Of a stretch of 64,000 nt of DNA, positions 8,814-17,653 are shown piece after piece. The translations under genes were made by a program, and so were the position numbers. The DNA is taken from the NCBI GenBank assembly GCA_964464965.1, contig CAYXHM010000003.1, positions 124,001-188,000 of the forward strand. Reading direction: 5' to 3'. The stretch is from UBA5543 sp964464965. GTDB taxonomy: Bacteria > Bacteroidota > Bacteroidia > Chitinophagales > Chitinophagaceae. The notes beneath the pieces are model-generated. The model had not been told where the DNA came from and ran no database searches. It worked only from the letters and a program-made list of their open reading frames with translations. Every line of letters begins with the position of its first letter. Position 1 is the first letter of the stretch.

Positions 8814-10097
8814 ATGACTCTGGATAGGAAGACTGCCCCCACAATACACGATGCAATAGAATTTAACTATGTTTTGCCACCAATAAATACAAGGCTACTT
8901 GACAATGGTTTGCCACTGTACTGGTTAAATGCAGGTGTACAAAATGTAGTGGAAATAGACTGGGTATTTCCTGCGGGACAGTGGTATGAACCAAAACAAG
9001 GCGTGGCACAGGCTGTAGGCGGCCTGCTTAAAAACGGAACAAGTACCCGCACTGCACAGGAAATAAACGAAGCGTTGGAATTTTACGGAGCATCGCTGAG
9101 GGTGAAGCCCGGAAACGACCATGCTACAGTATCACTGTACACGCTTACAAAACATCTGCCGCAGTTATTGCCCATCGTTTCAGATGTATTGACGGAATGT
9201 ATCTTTCCCCAGGAGGAAATAGATATTTATAAACAAAACGTTATACAGCGTTTGCTGGTAAGCCTGCGCGAATGCGAATTTATTGCTAACCAGAAGATAG
9301 ACGCTCACCTGTTTGGCGAAGAGCACCCCTACGGGCGATTTTCGCAAAAGGAGCGTATAGAGGCTATCACCAGGGAAGACCTGGTGGATTTCTATAAAAA
9401 GGCTTATAACCTGGCCGGTGTGAAAATGTTTATGGCAGGTAACATAGGCGAGCGTGAGACAGAGTGGGTAAACGAGGTGTTTGGCAAAGTGCAACTGAAA
9501 GAAGAAGGGGCCTACAACCCTGTGTACGAAATACAGGGCAGTAATGAACGCAAACATTTTATAACAAACGACGAAAAAGGAGTACAGGGTGCTATACGTA
9601 TTGGCAGATTGTTCCCCAATCGCCACCACCCCGACTTTGCGCCCATGGTAGTGGTCAACACTTTGTTTGGCGGCTATTTTGGCAGCAGGCTGATGAGTAA
9701 TATACGTGAAGACAAAGGCTATACCTACGGCATATACAGCAGCGCTTCCCCGTTGAAGCATGGGGGCTCTCTCATAGTACATACCGAAGTAGGGAGGGAT
9801 GTGATAGCATCTGCCATAAAAGAGATATACCACGAAATGGATACCATCTGCAACGAGCTGGTGAGTGATGACGAACTGCTGCTGGTAAAAAACTACCTGC
9901 TGGGCAACCTGCTTGGAGACCTTGATGGCCCTTTCCATATAATACAGCGCTGGCGTACGTTGATACTGAATGGCCTTGATGCAGACCACTTTAACCGGAA
10001 CGTAGAGATATATAAATCAGTAACACCGGCGCAGGTGCAGCAACTGGCGCAGAAATACCTGGATAAAGATAGCTTTCATGAAATAGTGGTAGTGTAG
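8814..10097 (+). CDS. M16 family peptidase-like protein without the HXXEH zinc site
   Basis: The 427-residue protein has the two-lobe M16 (pitrilysin/insulinase) fold: N-terminal lobe to ~residue 190, then a C-terminal lobe with the conserved GGYFGSRLMSNIREDKGYTYGIYS motif (~290-315). In active members the first helix carries HFLEH; here the equivalent stretch is AQAVGGLLKNGT, so both histidines and the glutamate are missing. It should therefore not bind zinc or cleave peptides. It resembles the non-catalytic partner subunit of two-subunit M16 enzymes, as in the alpha subunit of mitochondrial processing peptidase. No signal peptide is evident, and no catalytic partner is encoded in the window. 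Confidence 0.88.
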   Translation: MTLDRKTAPTIHDAIEFNYVLPPINTRLLDNGLPLYWLNAGVQNVVEIDWVFPAGQWYEPKQGVAQAVGGLLKNGTSTRTAQEINEALEFYGASLRVKPGNDHATVSLYTLTKHLPQLLPIVSDVLTECIFPQEEIDIYKQNVIQRLLVSLRECEFIANQKIDAHLFGEEHPYGRFSQKERIEAITREDLVDFYKKAYNLAGVKMFMAGNIGERETEWVNEVFGKVQLKEEGAYNPVYEIQGSNERKHFITNDEKGVQGAIRIGRLFPNRHHPDFAPMVVVNTLFGGYFGSRLMSNIREDKGYTYGIYSSASPLKHGGSLIVHTEVGRDVIASAIKEIYHEMDTICNELVSDDELLLVKNYLLGNLLGDLDGPFHIIQRWRTLILNGLDADHFNRNVEIYKSVTPAQVQQLAQKYLDKDSFHEIVVV

Positions 10098-10164
10098 CCA
10101 GGGCAGAATACCGGGCGAAACTATGGCTGCAGGTATATGCAGTAGTCATGTTAAGAATATACGT

Positions 10165-10198
10165 AAGCCATTTACTGTTTGTAGTAAATGGCTTTTTT
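10165..10198 (+). terminator. Rho-independent terminator after the M16 gene
   Basis: AAGCCATTTACT (10165-10176) pairs perfectly with AGTAAATGGCTT (10183-10194) over a 6-base loop and runs into a T stretch. This hairpin accounts for a small spurious open frame covering 10123-10305. Confidence 0.88.
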
Positions 10199-10337
10199 AC
10201 CGGTGGAAAAATCCCCCCGAAAAATGTCGTTGTTACACCCTGTTGGTTATATTGTTTTGTTTCACCTTTGTACTGTCAGAAATGACATTTTGTATTAAGA
10301 ACTAAACTCAATTTAAAAACAATAAAAACACCAAAAA

Positions 10338-10760
10338 ATGGCAGACAACAAAACAATGGTTACGATAGCAGCCACAGTAAATGCACCTGTAGAAAAAGTA
10401 TGGGAATACTGGAACGAGCCCAAACATGTTACACAATGGAACAACGCATCTGACGACTGGCATTCGCCCAAGGCAGAAAATGACCTGAGAAAAGGCGGCG
10501 CTTTTAACTACCGTATGGAAGCTAAAGATGGCAGCTTTGGGTTTGACTTCGCAGGGGTATATGATGATGTAACCCCGAACCAGCACATAAGCTATACAAT
10601 GGGTGATGGCAGAACCGTTAGCACTGAATTTGCAGGTAAAGATGGCGTTACAGAAATAACATCAACCTTTGAAGCAGAAACTGAAAATCCCGTAGAGATG
10701 CAGAAAGACGGCTGGCAGGCTATACTGAACAACTTTAAAAAGTACACAGAGAACCACTAA
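10338..10760 (+). CDS. SRPBCC (AHSA1/START-like) domain protein
   Basis: The 140-residue protein is a single helix-grip domain of the AHSA1-type SRPBCC family. It starts with a hydrophobic first strand and VNAPVEKVWEYWNEPKHVTQWN, the usual first helix and WxxP-H-tryptophan motif. It continues with GGAFNYRMEAKDGSFGFDFAGVYDDVTPNQHISYTMGDGR and ends in a long C-terminal helix (MQKDGWQAILNNFKKYTE). Members form a cavity for hydrophobic ligands; many are uncharacterised or act in stress responses. No partner gene reveals its ligand. It is a monocistronic unit between two terminators. Confidence 0.9.
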   Translation: MADNKTMVTIAATVNAPVEKVWEYWNEPKHVTQWNNASDDWHSPKAENDLRKGGAFNYRMEAKDGSFGFDFAGVYDDVTPNQHISYTMGDGRTVSTEFAGKDGVTEITSTFEAETENPVEMQKDGWQAILNNFKKYTENH

Positions 10761-10795
10761 CCGGGATATAAAACACAAGACAACACAAACAAAAA

Positions 10796-10827
10796 AATCT
10801 CCCCGGCTATTATCACCCGGGGAGATT
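10796..10827 (-). terminator. Bidirectional terminator between convergent genes
   Basis: AATCTCCCCGG (10796-10806) and CCGGGGAGATT (10817-10827) form a perfect 11-bp stem. The A-run just left of it gives a U-run for transcripts coming from the minus-strand gene, and the hairpin can also stop the plus-strand SRPBCC gene. Confidence 0.82.
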
Positions 10828-10881
10828 ATATTTTAAAATGAGCGAGCCTGTTTTTTTTAAGACCGGCTATTTCATGTTTTA

Positions 10882-11808
10882 TTATTTAGATGCCGTACTG
10901 GTTGAAACGAATTTTTCAAACACCACCTTTACCTTTTTCTCCAGTTCTTTTTCGCTCAGCTTTTTTTCTTTCCATTCTTTTTCTACTACATACAGGTGCT
11001 CGTATAGTTTTTCGTCATCTACCAGGTCTTTTACCATCAGTACAGATTGCTTGTCTATATAGCGGCTCCATTCTTTTTTTACCACTACCCAAAAGTCTTT
11101 GCTGGCTTCCCATTTAGCCAGTGCTACCGCACATTTAGCGTCATCTATTTTGGTATAGTAGTTCAGGCCTTTTTCCTGTGCCAGCAGTTCATCACCTTTA
11201 GCGGTACGTATTATTTTGTCATTGTCCTGCTCGTGGAGCCATCCGTAAGATGTTGGTATGATACGGTTGGTTCTTTTCATTATGTTATAGTCGCTGCGTA
11301 CAGTTATTTCTCTACGGGGCAGTGGTGCGTAAGCTGTGTTTTCCCAATAGGTTTTTCCATCGTTATTTATCCAGGCACTGTAACCCTGGTAGCGTGGCAT
11401 ATCATCTACCTGCCATACTGTTTGCGTCCATTTGCCGGCCACATCTTTCTTGTCCACTTTTTGTTTCACCCAGGTGTTTTCGCCTGTATAGTTCAGTAGT
11501 TCAGGCGCTTCATATACCCAATCTTCGCGCCAGTGTTTTATTACATGGCCACCGCCTACCAGCAGCATGTGTTGCAGCACTATCTTTTTATCTGTTTTTT
11601 CAATAGGGATAATCAGTTCACGAGCCTGGGTTGTTTCCCTTTCGTGAAATTTGTAGTTGCTGTCAGGTGAAAATGTTTCTGCGTAGGTAAACTTTACGTC
11701 GTAACATCCGCACAAGCTCTCTATCGTCTTTATATCATTGGCCTGTTGTGCAAAAGCATTACCGGTCATAAGGCCCAGTATTGTCAGTGCTATGTAATTA
11801 AATTTCAT
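10882..11808 (-). CDS. Exported DUF6607-type protein
   Basis: A 308-residue protein has a signal peptide (MKFNYIALTILGLMTGNAFAQ). The mature part contains SLCGCYDVKFTYAETFSPD, VLQHMLLVGGGHVIKHWREDWVYE and W-rich stretches (GKWTQTVWQVDDMPRYQGYSAW). This matches what I know as the DUF6607 family: proteobacterial and bacteroidete exported proteins of unknown function. The C-terminal ~50 residues are Lys/Glu-rich and helical. It is a single gene with a terminator on its 3' side. No enzymatic motif or partner gives a job. Confidence 0.78.
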   Translation of the reverse strand: MKFNYIALTILGLMTGNAFAQQANDIKTIESLCGCYDVKFTYAETFSPDSNYKFHERETTQARELIIPIEKTDKKIVLQHMLLVGGGHVIKHWREDWVYEAPELLNYTGENTWVKQKVDKKDVAGKWTQTVWQVDDMPRYQGYSAWINNDGKTYWENTAYAPLPRREITVRSDYNIMKRTNRIIPTSYGWLHEQDNDKIIRTAKGDELLAQEKGLNYYTKIDDAKCAVALAKWEASKDFWVVVKKEWSRYIDKQSVLMVKDLVDDEKLYEHLYVVEKEWKEKKLSEKELEKKVKVVFEKFVSTSTASK

Positions 11809-11954
11809 GTTTTACAATTTTATGACACAAAGAAAGAGGAATAGATTTTATTCCATTTTCATTATCGGGAAATATGGTTTCAAATCTGGCAAAATACATG
11901 TGTTTGTTTATGATTATATGTATGTGACCATTTCTTTACATAACTTAGTTACTC

Positions 11955-12644
11955 ATGAATAATATTTTATTAGTTGAAGATGAGGTGCATGTCGCTTCAT
12001 TGATTATGAGGAGTTTGGCGGAAGAAGGATATGAGGTGAGCCTTGCCCCTGACGGCACTACAGGCCTGGATATGGCTATGCAGAATAATTTTGATTTGCT
12101 GATATTAGATATCATGCTACCCGGCATTAACGGGTTGGAAGTGTGCAGGAGGATAAGGGCATCGGGCAGCAAGGTGCCTATATTAATGCTTACCGCGCTG
12201 GGCACTACACAAAATATCGTGAACGGGCTGGACAATGGTGCAGATGACTACCTGGTAAAACCCTACAAGCTGGCAGAACTGCTGGCACGTGTACGCAGTA
12301 TGATACGCAGGAGAGGGGACATGCCGGAGCAGGAAGAACATACCGAAAAAATGAAACTGGCAGACCTGGTGCTGAACCTTGCCGACAAGACCGCTACAAG
12401 AGGGGGGCGTAAAATAGACCTGACGGCTACGGAATACCGGTTGCTGAAATATATGCTGGCCAATAAGAAAAGATTACTCTCCCGTATGGATATACTGGAG
12501 TCCGTATGGGGTATAGACTTTAACATGAATACAAAGGTGGTAGATGTATATGTAAACTACCTGCGCAAAAAGATTGATAAAGATTTTGACCGGAAACTGG
12601 TGCATACGGTAATAGGTATGGGATATATACTGAAGGAAGAATAG
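11955..12644 (+). CDS. OmpR/PhoB-family response regulator
   Basis: 229 residues: a receiver domain (residues 1-~118) with the acidic pocket VEDE near the N-terminus, phosphoacceptor Asp52 in LLILDIMLPG, conserved Thr80 in MLTA and Lys102 in VKPY. A winged-helix DNA-binding domain (~130-228) follows, with LTATEYRLLKYMLANKKRLLSRMDILESVWG and the VDVYVNYLRKKID recognition helix. It is transcribed with the histidine kinase 3 bases downstream. The 9-mer TTCTTTACA 15 bases before its ATG (11932-11940) recurs next to the tandem repeats at 14036-14066, which suggests autoregulation. Signal and regulon are otherwise unknown. Confidence 0.96.
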   Translation: MNNILLVEDEVHVASLIMRSLAEEGYEVSLAPDGTTGLDMAMQNNFDLLILDIMLPGINGLEVCRRIRASGSKVPILMLTALGTTQNIVNGLDNGADDYLVKPYKLAELLARVRSMIRRRGDMPEQEEHTEKMKLADLVLNLADKTATRGGRKIDLTATEYRLLKYMLANKKRLLSRMDILESVWGIDFNMNTKVVDVYVNYLRKKIDKDFDRKLVHTVIGMGYILKEE

Positions 12645-12647
12645 TGT

Positions 12648-14021
12648 ATGAAAATTCAGCATAAAATAGCGCTCAGGTTTACAATACTTACACTCAGCAT
12701 AGTGCTGACGGTAAGTGGTATGGAATATTACCTGGCAAACCAGAATACATTTGAGGACTTTTATAAACGACTGGAAATACGCGCGATAATAGCGGCTAAA
12801 GCAGAATTTGAAAAAGGAATGCTGGGGCAGGGCGCTTTTGAAGAATTAAGGAAACGCCACCTTGAAACCTTACCCTATGAAAAAGAGTACTTCATTCCTG
12901 TAAATAATATAAAGGCTACTACGCGTGCATTGCGCCTGGACCTTAATGATGATTTTTTTGATGAAGCTGTAAAACGCGGCAGTGCGAGACACCGGGATAA
13001 TAACACCTTTTACTTAGGGTACTTATATAAAAACGACGAAGGGGCAAACATCGTAGTTATATCTGCGCAGAATGAATTTATAGCTACCTACCTGGCCAAC
13101 CTGCGCAGGGTTATTGTTATAAGCATTGTTGCTACGGCAATGATCTCTTTACTGATAGGTTTATGGTTTTCAAAAAGAATACTGAAGCCTATCAGGCGTA
13201 TAACGGAAAAGATGCACGACATCAGCGCCAACCAGTTGCACCTTCGGCTGGAAACAGCTGATGGAACAGATGAGATCTCACAACTGTCTGCCACGTTTAA
13301 TAATATGCTGGACAGGCTTGAGGCTACTTTTGAAACGCAGAAGAATTTCATCAGCAACGCTTCTCACGAACTGAATACACCACTTACGGCTATAATAGGC
13401 GAATCTGAATATACACTCGCGAAACCACGCGAAAGGGAAGAATACGTAAACTCTATGAGCGTGATATTATCTGAAGCAGAAAGATTAAAGAAAATAACCA
13501 ATAGCCTGCTGCAACTGGCACAGACAGGTTATAATGGTAAAAAACAGGAGTTTGTGCCTATAAGGCTGGATGAAATATTGTATCAGGTAAAAGAAACAGT
13601 GGACAATATAATACCGGGGAACAAGGTATATATAAACCTGGAGCTGATGCCTGAAGACCAGGCGAAATTAGTGATTAATGGTAACGGGCAGTTGCTGGAG
13701 CTTGCATTGGTTAACATTGTCATCAACGGGTGTAAATATTCATCGAACGAGCCGGTACAGGTGACGATTGCCGCTGCCCACCAGAAAGTGATCATAATAA
13801 TAGAAGACAAAGGCATTGGCATCCCGGTAAATGAAATAGCATTCATCTACGAACCGTTTTTCAGGGCATCTAATACTGATAAATTCAATGGTTATGGTAT
13901 TGGTTTGCCGCTATCGCGGAATATAATACGTATGCACAATGGCACGCTTGACGTAACATCTGAAGAGAATAAAGGCACCAAAATAAAAATTTCGTTGCCG
14001 CTAAGTACAGCGGGCTTTTAA
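12648..14021 (+). CDS. Sensor histidine kinase with HAMP domain
   Basis: 457 residues: N-terminal membrane segment (~8-30), a ~120-residue periplasmic sensor region, a second membrane segment (~153-174), HAMP (~175-228), HisKA with phosphoacceptor His240 in NASHELNTPLTAIIGESE, and an HATPase_c domain with the N-box NIVINGCKYS, G1 EDKGIGIP and G2 GYGIGLPLSR. It should phosphorylate the regulator encoded immediately upstream; the two genes are 3 bases apart and surely cotranscribed. The sensor region has no recognisable ligand fold. The downstream UspA-like and bestrophin genes may be targets. Confidence 0.96.
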   Translation: MKIQHKIALRFTILTLSIVLTVSGMEYYLANQNTFEDFYKRLEIRAIIAAKAEFEKGMLGQGAFEELRKRHLETLPYEKEYFIPVNNIKATTRALRLDLNDDFFDEAVKRGSARHRDNNTFYLGYLYKNDEGANIVVISAQNEFIATYLANLRRVIVISIVATAMISLLIGLWFSKRILKPIRRITEKMHDISANQLHLRLETADGTDEISQLSATFNNMLDRLEATFETQKNFISNASHELNTPLTAIIGESEYTLAKPREREEYVNSMSVILSEAERLKKITNSLLQLAQTGYNGKKQEFVPIRLDEILYQVKETVDNIIPGNKVYINLELMPEDQAKLVINGNGQLLELALVNIVINGCKYSSNEPVQVTIAAAHQKVIIIIEDKGIGIPVNEIAFIYEPFFRASNTDKFNGYGIGLPLSRNIIRMHNGTLDVTSEENKGTKIKISLPLSTAGF

Positions 14022-14035
14022 CAAAACCTCAACAT

Positions 14036-14066
14036 TTCTTACCGGATTCTTACCGGATTCTTTACA
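14036..14066 (+). repeat. 11-bp tandem repeats, candidate response-regulator binding site
   Basis: TTCTTACCGGA occurs twice head to tail (14036-14046, 14047-14057), followed by a partial third copy TTCTTTACA (14058-14066). An 11-bp period places the copies on one face of the helix, the arrangement typical of OmpR/PhoB-type binding sites. The element lies between the histidine kinase stop and the UspA-like gene. The same 9-mer TTCTTTACA precedes the response regulator gene at 11932-11940. Confidence 0.5.
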
Positions 14067-14136
14067 CATTTTTTTTACCTGCTTACCCCATACTAATATG
14101 GTGGTTGCAGTTTTGCTTTATAAAACAGGCTATTTT

Positions 14137-14667
14137 ATGAAGCATATACTCATACCAACAGACTTTTCGATAAAATCATTAAATACGGTACATGCTGTAC
14201 TGCAATCACATCACAGTGACGAGCAACTGAAAATCACGCTTTTTCATCTGCTGGATACACCGGCGGATATTTCAGCGCTTATGTTCCGCTCTATGAGGAA
14301 CAAACACTATGAAATGGTAAGTGAAGATTTTGCTGAAGCCTGTGAAATATTACAGAACAGGTATCGTTCCGTTATCAAATCAATGCATATAAAATTCGGC
14401 TTTGGCAATTCAGTGTCTTATGTACGGAATTTCCTGGAGGGTGAGGGTGTAAGCGCTGTAGCCTATACTTCAGATATGCAACTTGCCAGGCCGTCAAAAA
14501 AAAGTATAGATGTAATACCCTTACTGAAAAAGACGGGCTTCATCATTGAAGATGTAAGATTGATAAGTAATGGTGGGCAGCAAGCGGGCATCAGTGCTGT
14601 AAATATGTTTCCGGGTAACGAAATGAAGGTGCCAAAAAACCATAAAGATTATGCTACTCAGAACTAA
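14137..14667 (+). CDS. Universal stress protein (UspA)-like protein
   Basis: From the ATG at 14137 the protein reads MKHILIPTDFSIKSLNTVHAV, the usual UspA first strand and helix, 176 residues in all. An in-frame ATG at 14098 adds 13 residues that do not fit the family. The Gly-rich ATP-binding loop (GxxGx9G[ST]) of nucleotide-binding UspAs is not apparent, so it may not bind ATP. It overlaps the bestrophin gene by 17 bases and sits just after a two-component system, suggesting an operon controlled by that system. Role unknown beyond a probable stress function. Confidence 0.7.
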   Translation: MKHILIPTDFSIKSLNTVHAVLQSHHSDEQLKITLFHLLDTPADISALMFRSMRNKHYEMVSEDFAEACEILQNRYRSVIKSMHIKFGFGNSVSYVRNFLEGEGVSAVAYTSDMQLARPSKKSIDVIPLLKKTGFIIEDVRLISNGGQQAGISAVNMFPGNEMKVPKNHKDYATQN

Positions 14668-15574
14668 TATACCATTCAAATACATTGTAGGGAAAATACG
14701 CAATGGCCTGATAATAGTTACAGTATATGCTATAGCCATAGCTGTATTGTACGACTCGTATCATTTTACGCGTATAACCATACCATTAAGCGTACCCATG
14801 ATTTTGGGTACAGTTATATCGTTGTTGTTGGGCTTCCGGTCTAACCAGGCATATGACAGGTGGTGGGAAGCGCGGATAATATGGGGGGCAATTGTGAACG
14901 ACTCCCGTACACTGTCACGCCAGGTGCTCACGTTTGTGAATGACGATTACCAGTCGCAGGAGATGCAGCAGTTCAGAGAGCGGTTTATCAGGAGGCAGAT
15001 GGCATGGTGCTTTTCTCTTACCAGGGCATTGCGTAAAGAAAAACCTGTTACAGGATTAAAAAGCTACCTGGTAGAGGATGAGCTGAAGTTTATAGCTGCA
15101 TACAGTAATGTACCGGCTGCTATATTAGAACTACATGGCAGGGATATAAACTATGCCCTGTCAAGAGGCTGGATCAACGAATATCAGCAGGTAGAGTTAG
15201 ACAGGTCTATTACCAGGCTGTGCGACTCTATGGGTAAGTGCGAGCGTATTAAAAATACAGTGTTCCCTGCTACGTACAGTTTATACATACATTTTGCAAT
15301 GAACCTGTTTATTATGCTGCTGCCGTTTGGCCTTATAGAATACTTCAGCTATATGGAGATACCGGTAGTAATAGCTATAGCAGCATCTTTCATGCTGATA
15401 GAAAAAATGGCTATTCATTTGCAGGACCCGTTTGAGAACAAACCTACAGATACGCCTATGACCACCATATCACGCAATATTGAAAAAGACCTGAAACAAA
15501 TGCTGAATGACTATAGCATACGCGAAGATGTAGTACAGCCAGCAAGTAAAAAGGGAAATTATTACGTGCTGTAA
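14651..15574 (+). CDS. Bestrophin-like (UPF0187/YneE) membrane channel protein
   Basis: The 307-residue protein has four hydrophobic segments and the family hallmarks: PLSVPMILGTVISLLLGFRSNQAYDRWWEARIIWGAIVNDSRTLSRQ (residues ~43-90), with the RSNxAYxRWWEAR block. A C-terminal region LQDPFENKPTDTPMTTISRNIEKDLKQML carries the conserved acidic PFE...D calcium-clasp-like stretch. Bacterial bestrophins are pentameric inner-membrane ion channels. The gene begins inside the end of the UspA-like gene (17-base overlap), so translation is probably coupled. Confidence 0.92.
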   Translation: MLLRTNIPFKYIVGKIRNGLIIVTVYAIAIAVLYDSYHFTRITIPLSVPMILGTVISLLLGFRSNQAYDRWWEARIIWGAIVNDSRTLSRQVLTFVNDDYQSQEMQQFRERFIRRQMAWCFSLTRALRKEKPVTGLKSYLVEDELKFIAAYSNVPAAILELHGRDINYALSRGWINEYQQVELDRSITRLCDSMGKCERIKNTVFPATYSLYIHFAMNLFIMLLPFGLIEYFSYMEIPVVIAIAASFMLIEKMAIHLQDPFENKPTDTPMTTISRNIEKDLKQMLNDYSIREDVVQPASKKGNYYVL

Positions 15575-15676
15575 AGATTTTAAGTGGTAAAGACGGAATC
15601 TCCTGTGAATATGGTTTTACAATGCCGGGTAGGGGCATAGCTGGTATTGTTTATATAAAACGGGTAATTCTGAAGA

Positions 15677-15705
15677 AATTATACTGTTGTAATGGCAGTA
15701 TAATT
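15677..15705 (+). other. 10-bp inverted repeat (first of two hairpins after the bestrophin gene)
   Basis: AATTATACTG (15677-15686) and CAGTATAATT (15696-15705) are perfectly complementary. With the hairpin directly downstream it forms a double structure. Nothing else is seen in the 181-base gap. Confidence 0.5.
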
Positions 15706-15709
15706 TTAT

Positions 15710-15738
15710 AAGACACTATTCGTAGTGTCTTTTTTTAT
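15710..15738 (+). terminator. Terminator with TTCG tetraloop
   Basis: AAGACACTA (15710-15718) and TAGTGTCTT (15723-15731) enclose the extra-stable loop TTCG and are followed by a T-run. It terminates the UspA/bestrophin unit. Confidence 0.9.
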
Positions 15739-15742
15739 ATGG

Positions 15743-15750
15743 TATATTTG
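15743..15750 (+). promoter_or_regulatory. -7 promoter element only 5 bases before a start codon
   Basis: TATATTTG matches TAnnTTTG exactly and ends 5 bases before the ATG at 15756. A transcript starting the normal distance after the element would begin at or next to the start codon, so a leaderless mRNA is predicted. Confidence 0.45.
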
Positions 15751-15755
15751 TCTTA

Positions 15756-17546
15756 ATGTCCTATAAGAAATCCTTCTACGCCTACATTGCCTGTGTGCTA
15801 TTTATGGCCTACACTGCACTGTTTTTCTATCCCAAATGGGAAAACCAAGGGACAGAAAGCAGCCTGGGCTGGGATGCGGCAACTTATTACTGGTACTTGC
15901 CGGCAACATTTATATATAAAGATCTGAAACAGCAAAAGTTCGGGGATAGTATTATCAATAAATATCAGTTTACACCTTCATTTATACAGTCCTTTGTTTA
16001 TAACCACGGCAACAGGGTTATTACATATAGTTCCGGAGTAGCAGTAGTACAGCTGCCTGCTTTTGCCATAGCGCATTTTCTTGCGGAACCTTTAGGCTAT
16101 GATGCAGATGGTTTTTCACTACCCTACCAGTTTGCAATACAGTTATGGGCAATATGCATAGGTATAGCCGGGTTATGGTTTTTCAGAAAATTTTTGTTGC
16201 TTTTTTATAGTGATGCGGCAGTAGCAGTATTATTGGTGATGCTGGTTGCCGGTACATGCTTTCTTAATTATACTGCCATAGATGTAACATTAACACATTG
16301 CCCCCTGTTTGCTATATACGCCCTGCTGCTACTCAATACACATTATTATTATGCAACCCTCAAAAGAAAGTATGCTGTACGTATAGGATTACTTATGGGC
16401 ATGGCAATATTAATACGCCCTTCTGAAATAATAGCTGTACTGCTGCCTCTGTTTTGGGGTATGGAAAATTTGTCAGGAGCGACTATCATACGGCAATTCA
16501 AGTTTTTGAGAGGTCGTTTGTCTGACTTGGTCCCCGCTGCTTTTTGTACAATAATTATTTGCAGCATCCAGGTAGTGTACTGGTTGTATGTGACAGGCCG
16601 GCCATTGGTTTATAGTTATGATGATAAAACATTCTCATGGCTGGCACCACATACCTGGCAATATCTTACCAGTACAACAAGTGGATGGTTAATGTATAAC
16701 CCTGTCGTATTGCTCATTTTCATAGGTATTCCTTTTTTCATAAAAAATGGTAAAAACAGGGTGCCGGTATTGTTATTCTTTGTACTTAACCTATATGTGA
16801 TTTCTGCCTGGGATATCTGGTGGTATTCAGGCATTGGTGGCAGGGCTATGGTGCAAGGTTATGTTGTTTCGCTGTTTATAACCGGTGCATTAATAGAATG
16901 GGTATTGCGTACCAGGGTGCGGATGTATATAATGGCACCATTCTTATTGTTGTTTGTGTACATAAGCATCTGGGTGCACTACCACGCCCACAGTGGCAAA
17001 GGCTTATACAATAGTGTATATATGTCAAAACAGTATTACTGGGCTGTGATAGGCCGATGGGAAATGGACCGTGAAAAACTAAAACTACAGGATGCAAGGG
17101 ACATATACCGTGGCACACTTTTTAATAAAGAACTGATTTATCAGGATAATTTTGATACAGAACGTAGTGAAGTAGTAATTGCCGGGGAAGGTTCATTGTT
17201 TGTGAAGGGACGTACTAACAGTGCCATATACACGGTTGACAATATACCCGAAAATAAAAAATGGATAAGATTACAATGTACCTATCGCGGCTTTGCGCTG
17301 GAGTGGGATGAGTGGAGTATGTTCAGAACGAGGCTCCATTTCAAACAGGACGGTAAAGAAATAAAAGGGGAAGATTATAAGCCACAGCGTTTTTTATTGG
17401 ATTACAGCCAAAGAATAATTTACTATGATGTACGGATACCCGCCGACGAATTTGACAGGATAGAAATTTCTTTTCTTAACGAGAACAGCGATAAAGACAT
17501 GGTTGTAGATGATTTGTTAGTGTGGGCATATACTGATCATCCTTAG
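15756..17546 (+). CDS. Polytopic membrane protein, GT-C-like glycosyltransferase family (unassigned)
   Basis: The 596-residue protein has about 10-11 hydrophobic segments between residues ~8 and ~410, then a soluble ~180-residue C-terminal domain. The first extracytoplasmic loop contains GWDAATYYWYLPATFIYKDL, an acidic-aromatic loop like those of GT-C lipid-linked sugar transferases, and IRPSEIIAVLLPLFWGMENL lies mid-protein. I therefore suspect a GT-C fold enzyme that transfers sugar from a polyprenyl donor, but no family is firmly recognised. The C-terminal domain (FVKGRTNSAIYTVDN onward) looks beta-rich. The gene has its own promoter and terminator-separated context. Confidence 0.65.
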   Translation: MSYKKSFYAYIACVLFMAYTALFFYPKWENQGTESSLGWDAATYYWYLPATFIYKDLKQQKFGDSIINKYQFTPSFIQSFVYNHGNRVITYSSGVAVVQLPAFAIAHFLAEPLGYDADGFSLPYQFAIQLWAICIGIAGLWFFRKFLLLFYSDAAVAVLLVMLVAGTCFLNYTAIDVTLTHCPLFAIYALLLLNTHYYYATLKRKYAVRIGLLMGMAILIRPSEIIAVLLPLFWGMENLSGATIIRQFKFLRGRLSDLVPAAFCTIIICSIQVVYWLYVTGRPLVYSYDDKTFSWLAPHTWQYLTSTTSGWLMYNPVVLLIFIGIPFFIKNGKNRVPVLLFFVLNLYVISAWDIWWYSGIGGRAMVQGYVVSLFITGALIEWVLRTRVRMYIMAPFLLLFVYISIWVHYHAHSGKGLYNSVYMSKQYYWAVIGRWEMDREKLKLQDARDIYRGTLFNKELIYQDNFDTERSEVVIAGEGSLFVKGRTNSAIYTVDNIPENKKWIRLQCTYRGFALEWDEWSMFRTRLHFKQDGKEIKGEDYKPQRFLLDYSQRIIYYDVRIPADEFDRIEISFLNENSDKDMVVDDLLVWAYTDHP

Positions 17547-17653
17547 AGTGTTATTTAACCTATATGGGCAGTATTATCATGTAAAACAATCATTTTGCCT
17601 GAAAAGGGGAAGTTTTTTCTTTTCTTTGCAAAGCAAAATCCAAATACATACAC

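Noticed and set aside
10123..10305. 60-residue open frame after the M16 gene
   Set aside because: It runs through a strong terminator hairpin (10165-10198) and has an atypical Cys-rich, Phe-rich sequence with no family.
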